A stretch of DNA of 64,000 nucleotides, from positions 268,577,426-268,641,425 of the forward strand of contig CP136063.1 of the NCBI GenBank assembly GCA_032622095.1, in the 5' to 3' direction. The position numbers and the translations under genes are program-made. Shown here piece after piece: positions 1 through 11,730 of this stretch; position 1 is the stretch's first letter, and the number at the start of each line of letters is the position of its first letter. This stretch comes from Siphonodentalium dalli (lineage: Eukaryota > Mollusca > Scaphopoda > Gadilida > Siphonodentaliidae). A model generated the notes under the pieces. It saw nothing but the letters and a program-made list of their open reading frames with translations, did no database searches and was not told the origin of the DNA.

Positions 1-6
1 CCTCTA

Positions 7-1956
7 TGGCCACATAATCACAATTTCTACCCGCCTTACAGAAAACCCGGACCAGTTGGGATAGCAAATAAGAAATCGACCAATTTTGAAGGAAATTTCG
101 TATAGTTTGAACATTTAGTGGCACAAGCTGTCGCTATATGGCCACATAATCACAATTTCTACCCGCCTTACAGAAAATCCGAACCAGTTGACCGTCGGTT
201 GACAACCCACGGATATCCTGGGGGGGGATGGCAAATAAGAAATCGACAAATTTTGAAGAAAATTTCGTATAGTTTGAACATTTAGTGGCACATGCTGTCG
301 CAATATGGCCACATAATCACCATTTCTACCCGCCTTACAGAAAACCCGGACCAGGTGACCGTCGGTTGTCCACCCACGGATATCCTGGGGGGATGGCAAA
401 ATAAGAAATCGACCAATTTTTAAGGAAATTTCGTATAGTTTGAACATTTACTGGCACAAGCTGTCGCTATATGGCCACATAATCACCATTTCTACCCGCC
501 TTACAGAAAACCCGGACCAGTTGACCGTCGGTTGAACACCCACGGATATCCTGGGGGGATGGCAAATAAGGAATCGACCAATTTTGAAGAAAATTTCGTA
601 TAGTTTGAACATTTAGTGGCACAAGCTGTCGCTATATGGCCACAAAATCACAATTTCTACACGCCTTACAGAAAACCCGGACCAGTTGACCGTCGGTTGA
701 CCACCCACGGATATCCTGGGGGGATGGCAAATAAGAAATCGACAAATTTTGAAGGAAATTTCATATAGTTTGAACATTTAGTGGCACAAGCTGTCGCTAT
801 ATGGCCACATAATCACCATTTCTACCCGCCTTACAGAAAATCCGTACCAGTTGACCGTCGGTTGTCCACCCACGGATATCCTGGGGGATGGCAAATAAGA
901 AATCGACCAATTTTGAAGGAAATTTCGTATAGTTTGAACATTTAGTGGCACAAGCTGTCGCTATATGGCCACATAATCACCATTTCTACCCGCCTTACAG
1001 AAAATTCAGACCAGTTGACCGTCGGTTGAACACCCACGGATATCCTGGGGGGATGGCAAATAAGGAATCGACCAATTTTGAAGAAAATTTCGTATAGTTT
1101 GAACATTTAGTGTCACAAGCTGTCGCTATATGGCCACATAATCACCATTTCTACCCGCCTTTCAGAAAACCCGGACCAGTTGACCGTCGGTTGACCACCC
1201 ACGGATATCATGGGGGGATGGAAAATAAGAAATCGACAAATTTTGAAGGAAATTTCGTATAGTTTGAACATTTAGTGGCACATGCTGTCGCTATATGGCC
1301 ACATAATCACCATTACTACCCGCCTTACAGAAAACCCGGACCAGGTGACCGTCGGTTGTCCACCCACGGATATCCTGGGGGGATGGCAAATAAGAAATCG
1401 ACAAATTTTGAAGGAAATTTCGTATAGTTTAAACATTTAGTGGCACAAGCTGTCGCCAAATGGCCACATAATCACCATTTCTACCCGCCTTACAGAAAAC
1501 CCGGACCAGTTGACCGTCGGTTGACCACCCACGGATATCCTGGGGGGGATAGCAAATAAGAAATCGACCAATTTTGAAGAAAATTTCATATAGTTTGAAC
1601 ATTTAGTGGCACAAGCTGTCGCTATATGGCCACATAATCACAATTTCTACCCGCCTTACAGAAAACCCGGACCAGTTGACCGTCGGTTGACCACCCACGG
1701 ATAACCTGGGGGGATGGCAAATAAGAAATCGACCAATTTTGAAGGAAATTTCGTATAGTTTGAACATCTAGTGGCACAAGCTGTCGCTATATGGCCACAT
1801 AATCACCATTTCTACCCGCCTTACAGAAAACCCGGACCAGTTGACCGTCGTTTGACCACCCACGGATATCCTGGAGGGATGGCAAATAAGAAATCGACCA
1901 ATTTTGAAGAAAATTTCGTATAGTTTGAACATTTAGTGGCACAAGCTGTCCCTCTA
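7..1956 (+). repeat. 12-monomer HOR block with D33 monomer
   Basis: Twelve monomers in the order D33, E, T1, A, K, P, F, C, T2, W, N, G, before the next D33 starts at 1957. The total of 1950 bp equals eleven 165-bp units plus one 132-bp unit plus three small insertions. The E copy near 139-305 has a run of eight G and the W copy near 1530 has seven. Compared with the 17-monomer HOR further right it lacks several monomers (such as L), so it is a shortened relative of that unit. Bases 1-6 are the end of a preceding monomer cut by the window edge. Confidence 0.8.
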
Positions 1957-4235
1957 TGGCCACATAATCACAATTTCTACCCGCCTTACAGAAAACCCGG
2001 ACCAGTTGGGATAGCAAATAAGAAATCGACCAATTTTGAAGGAAATTTCGTATAGTTTGAACATTTAGTGGCACAAGCTGTCGCTATATGGCCACATAAT
2101 CACAATTTCTACCCGCCTTACAGAAAACCCGAACCAGTTGACCGTCGGTTGACAACCCACGGATATCCTGGGGGGATGGCAAATAAGAAATCGACAAATT
2201 TTGAAGGAAATTTCGTATAGTTTGAACATTTAGTGGCACATGCTGTTGCTATATGGCCACATAATCACCATTTCTACCCGCTTTACAGAAAACCCGGACC
2301 AGGTGACCGTCGGTTGTCCACCCACGGATATCCTGGGGGGATGGCAAAATAAGAAATCGACCAATTTTTAAGGAAATTTCGTATAGTTTGAACATTTACT
2401 GGCACAAGCTGTCGCTATATGGCCACATAATCACCATTTCTACCCGCCTTACATAAAACCCGGACCAGTTGACCGTCGGTTGAACACCCACGGATATCCT
2501 GGGGGGATGGCAAAAAAAAATCGACCAATTTTGAAGGAAATTTCGTATAGTTTGAACATTTAGTGGCACCCGCTGTCGCTATATGGCCACATAATCACCA
2601 TTTCTACCCGCCTTACAGAAAACCCGGACCAGTTGACCGTCGGTTGACCACCCACGGATATCCTGGGTGGATGGCAAATAGGAAATCGACCAATTTTGAA
2701 GGAAATGTCGTATAGTTTGAACATTTAGTGGCACAAGCTGTCGCGCTATATGGCCACATAATCACCATTTCTACCCGCCTTATAGAAAATCCGGACCAGG
2801 TGACCGTCGGTTGACCACCCACGGATATCCTGGGGGGATGGCAAATAAGAAATCGACCAATTTTGAAGGAAATTTCGTATAGTTTGAACATTTAGTGGCA
2901 CAAGCTGTCGCTATATGGCCACATAATCACCATTTCTACCCGCCTTATAGAAAACCCGGACCAGTTGAACGTCGGTTTACCACCCACGGATATCCTAGGG
3001 GGATGGCAAATAAGAAATCGACAAATTTTGAAGGAAATTTCGTATAGTTTGAACATTTAGTGTCACAAGCTGTCGCTATATGGCCACATAATCACCATTT
3101 CTACCCGCCTTTCAGAAAACCCGGACCAGTTGACCGTCGGTTGACCACCCACGGATATCATGGGGGGATGGAAAATAAGAAATCGACAAATTTTGAAGGA
3201 AATTTCGTATAGTTTGAACATTTAGTGGCACATGCTGTCGCTATATGGCCACATAATCACCATTACTACCCGCCTTACAGAAAACCCGGACCAGGTGACC
3301 GTCGGTTGTCCACCCACGGATATCCTGGGGGGATGGCAAATAAGAAATCGACAAATTTTGAAGGAAATTTCGTATAGTTTAAACATTTAGTGGCACAAGC
3401 TGTCGCCAAATGGCCACATAATCACAATTTCTACCCGCCTTACAGAAAACCCGGACCAGTTGACCGTCGGTTGACCACCCACGGATATCCTGGGGGGATA
3501 GCAAATAAGAAATCGACTAATTTTGAAGAAAATTTCATATAGTTTGAACATTTAGTGGCACAAGCTGTCGCTATATGGCCACATAATCACAATTTCTACC
3601 CGCCTTACAGAAAACCCGGACCAGTTGACCGTCGGTTGACCACCCACGGATATCCTGGGGGGATGGCAAATAAGAAATCGACCAATTTTGAAGGAAATTT
3701 CGTATAGTTTGAACATTTAGTGACACAAGCTGTCGCTATATGGCCACATAATCACCATTTCTACCCGCCTTACAGAAAACCCGGACCAGTTGACCGTCGG
3801 TTGACCACCCACGGATATCCTGGAGGGATGGCAAATAAGAAATCGACCAATTTTGAAGGAAATTTCGTATAGTTTGAACATTTAGTGGCACAAGCTGTCG
3901 CTATATGGCCACATAATCACCATTTCTACCCGCCTTACAGAAAACCCGGACCAGTTGACCGTCGGTTGACCACCCACGGATATCCTGGGGGGATGGCAAA
4001 TAAGAAATCGACCAATTTTGAAGGAAATTTCGTATAGTTTGAACATCTAGTGGCACAAGCTGTCGCTATATGGCCACATAATCACCATTTCTACCCGCCT
4101 TACAGAAAACCCGGACCAGTTGACCGTCGTTTGACCACCCACGGATATCCTGGAGGGATGGCAAATAAGAAATCGACCAATTTTGAAGAAAATTTCGTAT
4201 AGTTTGAACATTTAGTGGCACAAGCTGTCCCTCTA
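1957..4235 (+). repeat. 14-monomer HOR block (D1-D2-S containing)
   Basis: Fourteen monomers, 2279 bp, in the order D33, E, T1, A/E chimera, D1, D2, S, C, T2, W, N, CTGGAGGG variant, consensus, G. The fourth monomer has the A-class TTGAACACC on its left and an A-rich CAAAAAAAAATC plus GGCACCCGCTG on its right, as in monomers that precede D1 elsewhere, so it is a chimera. D2 begins with the 2-bp insertion GTCGCGCTATATGG at about 2742. S at about 2917 has TTATAG, TTGAACG and CCTAGGGGG. The D1-D2-S module recurs near 18.7, 27.9, 32.7 and 34.0 kb. Confidence 0.75.
3906..4070 (+). repeat. Representative consensus-like monomer (165 bp)
   Basis: This copy carries the majority base at nearly every class-specific position and can serve as the reference monomer. 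Order of parts: TGGCCACATA at 1-10; a C-rich stretch CTACCCGCCT at 21-30; CCGGACC at 41-47; two direct TTGACC copies at 50-55 and 61-66; the EcoRV palindrome GATATC inside GGATATCC at 73-80; six G at 82-87; A/T tracts AAAT, AATTTT and AAATTT near 100, 109 and 120; then TAGTTTGAAC and GGCACAAGCTGTCG leading to the next copy. Hand counts on the consensus give 40 C, 36 G and 8 CpG. It is preceded and followed by other full-length monomers in the same orientation. Confidence 0.9.
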
Positions 4236-5520
4236 TGGCCACATAATCACAATTTCTACCCGCCTTACAGAAAACCCGGACCAGTTGGGATAGCAAATAA
4301 GAAATCGACCAATTTTGAAGGAAATTTCGTATAGTTTGAACATTTAGTGGCACAAGCTGTCGCTAGTTTGAATATTTACTGGCACAAGCTGTCGCTATAT
4401 GGCCACATGATCACCATTTCTACCCGCCTTACAGAAAACCCGGACCAGTTGACCGTCGGATGAACACCCACGGATATCCTGGGGGATGGCAAATAAGGAA
4501 TCGACCAATTTTGAAGAAAATTTCGTATAGTTTGAACATTTAGTGGCACAAGCTGTCGCTATATGGCCACAAAATCACAATTTCTACCCGCCTTACAGAA
4601 AACCCGGACCAGTTGACCGTCGGTTGACCACCCACGGATATCCTGGGGGGATGGCAAATAAGAAATCGACAAATTTTGAAGGAAATTTCATATAGTTTGA
4701 ACATTTAGTGGCACAAGCTGTCGCTATATGGCCACATAATCACCATTTCTACCCGCCTTACAGAAAATCCGTACCAGTTGACCGTCGGTTGTCCACCCAC
4801 GGATATCCTGGGGGGATGGCAAATAAGAAATCGACCAATTTTGAAGGAAATTTCGTATAGTTTGAACATTTAGTGGCACAAGCTGTCGCTATATGGCCAC
4901 ATAATCACCATTTCTACCCGCCTTACAGAAAACCCGGACCAGTTGACCGTCGTTTGACCACCCACGGATATCCTGGAGGGATGGCAAATAAGAAATCGAC
5001 CAATTTTGAAGAAAATTTCGTATAGTTTGAACATTTAGTGGCACAAGCTGTCCCTCTATGGCCACATAATCACAATTTATACCCGCCTTACAGAAAACCC
5101 GGACCAGTTGGGATAGCAAATAAGAAATCGACCAATTTTGAAGGAAATTTCGTATAGTTTGAACATTTAGTGGCACAAGCTGTCGCTATATGGCCACATA
5201 ATCACAATTTCTACCCGCCTTACAGAAAACCCGGACCAGTTGACCGTCGGTTGACCACCCACGGATATCCTGGGGGGATGGCAAATAAGAAATCGACCAA
5301 TTTTGAAGGAAATTTCGTATAGTTTGAACATCTAGTGGCACAAGCTGTCGCTATATGGCCACATAATTACCATTTCTACCCGCCTTACAGAAAACCCGGA
5401 CCAGTTGACCGTCGTTTGACCACCCACGGATATCCTGGAGGGATGGCAAATAAGAAATCGACCAATTTTGAAGAAAATTTCGTATAGTTTGAACATTTAG
5501 TGGCACAAGCTGTCCCTCTA
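4236..5520 (+). repeat. Rearranged short block with deletion joint
   Basis: A disordered set: D33 fused to the tail of T1, then A (4400), K (4564), P (4729), G (4894), D33 (5059), N (5191), G (5356), and the next D33 at 5521. Three D33 monomers begin within 1.3 kb (4236, 5059, 5521), whereas normal HOR copies have one per 2.8 kb. P is followed directly by G, although P is normally followed by F, and this G is preceded by CATTTAG instead of the usual CATCTAG, consistent with a joint in that interval. This looks like repeated local unequal exchange. Confidence 0.75.
4360..4400 (+). repeat. Internal 299-bp deletion joint in satellite
   Basis: After the D33 monomer the expected CGCTATATGG reads CGCTAGTTTGAATATTTACT. 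The TTTACTGGC tail is diagnostic of the end of T1, which normally lies two monomers later. The distance from D33 start to A start is 164 bp here and 463 bp in intact copies, so one E and nearly all of one T1 (299 bp) are missing. The two sides share only TA at the joint. This is the clearest out-of-register break in the window. Confidence 0.85.
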
Positions 5521-8500
5521 TGGCCACATAATCACAATTTCTACCCGCCTTACAGAAAACCCGGACCAGTTGGGATAGCAAATAAGAAATCGACCAATTT
5601 TGAAGGAAATTTCGTATAGTTTGAACATTTAGTGGCACAAGCTGTCGCTATATGGCCACATAATCACAATTTCTACCCGCCTTACAGAAAACCCGAACCA
5701 GTTGACCGTCGGTTGACAACCCACGGATATCCTGGGGGATGGCAAATAAGAAATCGACAAATTTTGAAGGAAATTTCGTATAGTTTGAACATTTAGTGGC
5801 ACATGCTGTCGCTATATGGCCACATAATCACCATTTCTACCCGCCTTACAGAAAACCCGGACCAGGTGACCGTCGGTTGTCCACCCACGGATATCCTGGG
5901 GGGATGGCAAAATAAGAAATCGACCAATTTTTATGGAAATTTCGTATAGTTTTGAACATTTACTGGCACAAGCTGTCGCTATATGGCCACATAATCACCA
6001 TTTCTACCCGCCTTACAGAAAACCCGGACCAGTTGACCGTCGGTTGAACACCCACGGATATCCTGGGGGGATGGCAAATAAGGAATCGACCAATTTTGAA
6101 GAAAATTTCGTATAGTTTGAACATTTAGTGGCACAAGCTGTCGCTATATGGCCACAAAATCACAATTTCTACCCGCCTTACAGAAAACCCGGACCAGTTG
6201 ACCGTCGGTTGACCACCCACGGATATCCTGGGGGGATGGCAAATAAGAAATCGACCAATTTTGAAGGAAATTTCATATAGTTTGAACATTTAGTGGCACA
6301 AGCTGTCGCTATATGGCCACATAATCACCATTTCTACCCGCCTTACAGAAAATCCGTACCAGTTGACCGTCGGTTGTCCACCCACGGATATCTTGGGGGG
6401 ATGGCAAATAAGAAATCGACCAATTTTGAAGGAAATTTCGTATAGTTTGAACATTTAGTGGCACAAGCTGTCGCTATATGGCCACATAATCACCATTTCT
6501 ACCCGCCTTACAGAAAATTCAGACCAGTTGACCGTCGGTTGAACACCCACGGATATCCTGGGGGGATGGCAAATAAGGAATCGACCAATTTTGAAGAAAA
6601 TTTCGTATAGTTTGAACATTTAGTGTCACAAGCTGTCGCTATATGGCCACATAATCACCATTTCTACCCGCCTTTCAGAAAACCCGGACCAGTTGACCGT
6701 CGGTTGACCACCCACGGATATCATGGGGGGATGGAAAATAAGAAATCGACAAATTTTGAAGGAAATTTCGTATAGTTTGAACATTTAGTGGCACATGCTG
6801 TCGCTATATGGCCACATAATCACCATTACTACCCGCCTTACAGAAAACCCGGACCAGGTGACCGTCGGTTGTCCACCCACGGATATCCTGGGGGGATGGC
6901 AAATAAGAAATCGACAAATTTTGAAGGAAATTTCGTATAGTTTAAACATTTAGTGGCACAAGCTGTCGCCAAATGGCCACATAATCACCATTTCTACCCG
7001 CCTTACAGAAAACCCGGACCAGTTGACCGTCGGTTGACCACCCACGGATATCCTGGGTGGGATAGCAAATAAGAAATCGACCAATTTTGAAGAAAATTTC
7101 ATATAGTTTGAACATTTAGTGGCACAAGCTGTCGCTATATGGCCACATAATCACAATTTCTACCCGCCTTACAGAAAACCCGGACCAGTTGACCGTCGGT
7201 TGACCACCCACGGATATCCTGGGGGGATGGCAAATAAGAAATCGACCAATTTTGAAGGAAATTTCGTATAGTTTGAACATTTAGTGGCACAAGCTGTCGC
7301 TATATGGCCACAGAATCACAATTTCTACCCGCCTTACAGAAAACCCGAACCAGTTCACCGTCGGTTGACAACCCACGGATATCCTGGGGGGATGGCAAAT
7401 AAGAAATCGACAAATTTTGAAGGAAATTTCGTATAGTTTGAACATTTAGTGGCACATGCTGTCGCTATATGGCCACATAATCACCATTTCTACCCGCCTT
7501 ACAGAAAACCCGGACCAGGTGACCGTCGGTTGTCCACCCACGGATATCCTGGGGGGATGGCAAAATAAGAAATCGACCAATTTTTATGGAAATTTCGTAT
7601 AGTTTGAACATTTACTGGCACAAGCTGTCGCTATATGGCCACATAATCACCATTTCTACCCGCCTTACAGAAAACCCGGACCAGTTGACCGTCCGTTGAA
7701 CACCCACGGATATCCTGGGGGGATGGCAAATAAGAAATCGACAAATTTTGAAGGAAATTTCATATAGTTTGAACATTTAGTGGCACAAGCTGTCGCTATA
7801 TGGCCACATAATCACCATTTCTACCCGCCTTACAGAAAATCCGTACCAGTTGACCGTCGGTTGTCCACCCACGGATATCCTGGGGGGATGGCAAATAAGA
7901 AATCGACCAATTTTGAAGGAAATTTCGTATAGTTTGAACATTTAGTGGCACAAGCTGTCGCTATATGGCCACATAATCACCATTTCTACCCGCCTTACAG
8001 AAAATTCAGACCAGTTGACCCTCGGTTGAACACCCACGGATATCCTGGGGGGATGGCAAATAAGGAATCGACCAATTTTGAAGAAAATTTCGTATAGTTT
8101 GAACATTTAGTGGCACAAGCTGTCGCCCTATGGCCACATAATCAAAATTTCTACCCGCCTTACAGAAAACCCGGACCAGTTGACCGTCGGTTGACCACCC
8201 ACGGATATCCTGGGGGGATGGCAAATAAGAAATCGACAAATTTTGAAGGAAATTTCATATAGTTTGAACATTTAGTGTCACAAGCTGTCGCTATATGGCC
8301 ACATAATCACCATTTCTACCCGCCTTTCAGAAAACCCGGACCAGTTGACCGTCGGTTGACCACCCACGGATATCATGGGGGGATGGAAAATAAGAAATCG
8401 ACAAATTTTGAAGGAAATTTCGTATAGTTTGAACATTTAGTGGCACATGCTGTCGCTATATGGCCACATAATCACCATTACTACCCGCCTTACAGAAAAC

Positions 8501-8957
8501 CCGGACCAGGTGACCGTCGGTTGTCCACCCACGGATATCCTGGGGGGATGGCAAATAAGAAATCGACAAATTTTGAAGGAAATTTCGTATAGTTTAAACA
8601 TTTAGTGGCACAAGCTGTCGCCAAATGGCCACATAATCACCATTTCTACCCGCCTTACAGAAAACCCGGACCAGTTGACCGTCGGTTGACCACCCACGGA
8701 TATCCTGGGGGGGGATAGCAAATAAGAAATCGACCAATTTTGAAGAAAATTTCATATAGTTTGAACATTTAGTGGCACAAGCTGTCGCTATATGGCCACA
8801 TAATCACAATTTCTACCCGCCTTACAGAAAACCCGGACCAGTTGACCGTCGGTTGACCACCCACGGATATCCTGGGGGGATGGCAAATAAGAAATCGACC
8901 AATTTTGAAGGAAATTTCGTATAGTTTGAACATCTAGTGGCACAAGCTGTCGCTATA
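5521..8957 (+). repeat. 21-monomer block, partly doubled HOR
   Basis: Order: D33, E, T1, A, K, P, F, C, T2, W, N, then E, T1, A/K chimera, P, F, L, C, T2, W, N, ending where G starts at 8958. The second half re-enters the series at E without passing through G and D33, so this reads as two HOR copies joined between N and E. The A/K chimera at 7636-7800 has TTGAACACC on its left and GACAAATTTT plus CATATAG on its right, and one monomer is missing. A rare TTTTTATGG occurs in both T1 copies (about 5932 and 7585), which suggests that they are copies of each other. Confidence 0.75.
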
Positions 8958-11730
8958 TGGCCACATAATCACCATTTCTACCCGCCTTACAGAAAACCCG
9001 GACCAGTTGACCGTCGTTTGACCACCCACGGATATCCTGGAGGGATGGCAAATAAGAAATCGACCAATTTTGAAGAAAATTTCGTATAGTTTGAACATTT
9101 AGTGGCACAAGCTGTCCCTCTATGGCCACATAATCACAATTTCTACCCGCCTTACAGAAAACCCGGACCAGTTGGGATAGCAAATAAGAAATCGACCAAT
9201 TTTGAAGGAAATTTCGTATAGTTTGAACATTTAGTGGCACAAGCTGTCGCTATATGGCCACATAATCACAATTTCTACCCGCCTTACAGAAAACCCGAAC
9301 CAGTTGACCGTCGGTTGACAACCCACGGATATCCTGGGGGGATGGCAAATAAGAAATCGACAAATTTTGAAGGAAATTTCGTATAGTTTGAACATTTAGT
9401 GGCACATGCTGTCGCTATATGGCCACATAATCACCATTTCTACCCGCCTTACAGAAAACCCGGACCAGGTGACCGTCGGTTGTCCACCCACGGATATCCT
9501 GGGGGGATGGCAAAATAAGAAATCGACCAATTTTTAAGGAAATTTCGTATAGTTTGAACATTTACTGGCACAAGCTGTCGCTATATGGCCACATAATCAC
9601 CATTTCTACCCGCCTTACAGAAAACCCGGACCAGTTGACCGTCGGTTGAACACCCACGGATATCCTGGGTGGATGGCAAATAAGGAATCGACCAATTTTG
9701 AAGAAAATTTCGTATAGTTTGAACATTTAGTGGCACAAGCTGTCGCTATATGGCCACAAAATCACAATTTCTACCCGCCTTACAGAAAACCCGGACCAGT
9801 TGACCGTCGGTTGACCACCCACGGATATCCTGGGGGGATGGCAAATAAGAAATCGACAAATTTTGAAGGAAATTTCATATAGTTTGAACATTTAGTGGCA
9901 CAAGCTGTCGCTATATGGCCACATAATCACAATTTCTACCCGCCTTACAGAAAACCCGGACCAGTTGACCGTCGGTTGACCACCCATGGATATCCTGGGG
10001 GATGGCAAATAAGAAATCGACCAATTTTGAAGGAAATTTCGTATAGTTTGAACATTTAGTGACACAAGCTGTCGCTATATGGCCACATAATCACTATTTC
10101 TACCCGCCTTACAGAAAACCCGGACCAGTTGACCGTCGGTTGACCACCCACGGATATCCTGGGGGGATGGCAAATAAGAAATCGACAAATTTTGAAGGAA
10201 ATTTCATATAGTTTGAACATTTAGTGGCACAAGCTGTCGCTATATGGCCACATAATCACCATTTCTACCCGCCTTACAGAAAATCCGTACCAGTTGACCG
10301 TCGGTTGTCCACCCACGGATATCCTGGGGGGATGGCAAATAAGAAACCGACCAATTTTGAAGGAAATTTCGTATAGTTTGAACATTTAGTGGCACAAGCT
10401 GTCGCTATATGGCCACATAATCACCATTTCTACCCGCCTTACAGAAAATTCAGACCAGTTGACCGTCGGTTGAACACCCACGGATATCCTGGGGGGATGG
10501 CAAATAAGGAATCGACCAATTTTGAAGAAAATTTCGTATAGTTTGAACATTTAGTGGCACAAGCTGTCGCCCTATGGCCACATAATCAAAATTTCTACCC
10601 GCCTTACAGAAAACCCGGACCAGTTGACCGTCGGTTGACCACCCACGGATATCCTGGGGGGGATGGCAAATAAGAAATCGACAAATTTTGAAGGAAATTT
10701 CATATAGTTTGAACATTTAGTGTCACAAGCTGTCGCTATATGGCCACATAATCACCATTTCTACCCGCCTTTCAGAAAACCCGGACCAGTTGACCGTCGG
10801 TTGACCACCCACGGATATCATGGGGGGATGGAAAATAAGAAATCGACAAATTTTGAAGGAAATTTCGTATAGTTTGAACATTTAGTGGCACATGCTGTCG
10901 CTATATGGCCACATAATTACCATTACTACCCGCCTTACAGAAAACCCGGACCAGGTGACCGTCGGTTGTCCACCCACGGATATCCTGGGGGGATGGCAAA
11001 TAAGAAATCGACAAATTTTGAAGGAAATTTCGTATAGTTTAAACATTTAGTGGCACAAGCTGTCGCCAAATGGCCACATAATCACCATTTCTACCCGCCT
11101 TACAGAAAACCCGGACCAGTTGACCGTCGGTTGACCACCCACGGATATCCTGGGGGGATAGCAAATAAGAAATCGACCAATTTTGAAGAAAATTTCATAT
11201 AGTTTGAACATTTAGTGGCACAAGCTGTCGCTATATGGCCACATAATCACAATTTCTACCCGCCTTACAGAAAACCCGGACCAGTTGACCGTCGGTTGAC
11301 CACCCACGGATATCCTGGGGGGATGGCAAATAAGAAATCGACCAATTTTGAAGGAAATTTCGTATAGTTTGAACATTTAGTGACACAAGCTGTCGCTATA
11401 TGGCCACATAATCACCATTTCTACCCGCCTTACAGAAAACCCGGACCAGTTGACCGTCGGTTGACCACCCACGGATATCCTGTTGGGATAGCAAATAAGA
11501 AATCGACCAATTTTGAAGGAAATTTCGTATAGTTTGAACATTTAGTGGCACAAGCTGTCGCTATATGGCCACATAATCACCATTTCTACCCGCCTTACAG
11601 AAAACCCGGACCAGTTGACCGTCGGTTGACCACCCACGGATATCCTGGGGGGATGGCAAATAAGAAATCGACCAATTTTGAAGGAAATTTCGTATAGTTT
11701 GAACATCTAGTGGCACAAGCTGTCGCTATA
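8958..11730 (+). repeat. 17-monomer HOR, copy A1
   Basis: Order: G, D33, E, T1, A, K, N variant, consensus, P, F, L, C, T2, W, N, a CTGTTGGGATAGC variant, consensus. The length is 2773 bp, which fits sixteen 165-bp units, one 132-bp unit and a net +1. Its seventh and eighth monomers (about 9916-10245; CCCATGG, five-G run, ATCACTATTT) differ in class from the same places in copies A2 and A3, so this copy has a local replacement. Otherwise the order matches A2 and A3. Confidence 0.85.
9123..9254 (+). repeat. D33 monomer, 132 bp (type example)
   Basis: The CCCTCTATGG start, then CCAGTTGGGATAGC where full-length relatives have 33 more bases between GTTG and GGATAGC. The deletion removes the second TTGACC, the EcoRV palindrome and part of the G run, with a single shared G at the joint. 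Ten copies occur, starting at 7, 1957, 4236, 5059, 5521, 9123, 11896, 14670, 17444 and 20384. None lies beyond 20515. Confidence 0.9.

Noticed and set aside
3926-3946. CENP-B-box-like site on the minus strand (TTTTCTGTAAGGCGGGT, opposite CCCGCCTTACAG)
   Set aside because: It matches 7 of the 9 essential positions, keeping CGGG and the central A, but the TTCG core is TTTC. By rough calculation about 0.4 such matches are expected by chance per monomer over both strands, so it is not good evidence.
3978-3985. GGATATCC palindrome as a regulatory site
   Set aside because: It is a perfect 8-bp palindrome in most monomers but gives only a restriction site (EcoRV) that would cut the array to a 165-bp ladder. 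Some classes lack it (C has ATCATGG, others GAATATCC) without other consequence visible here.
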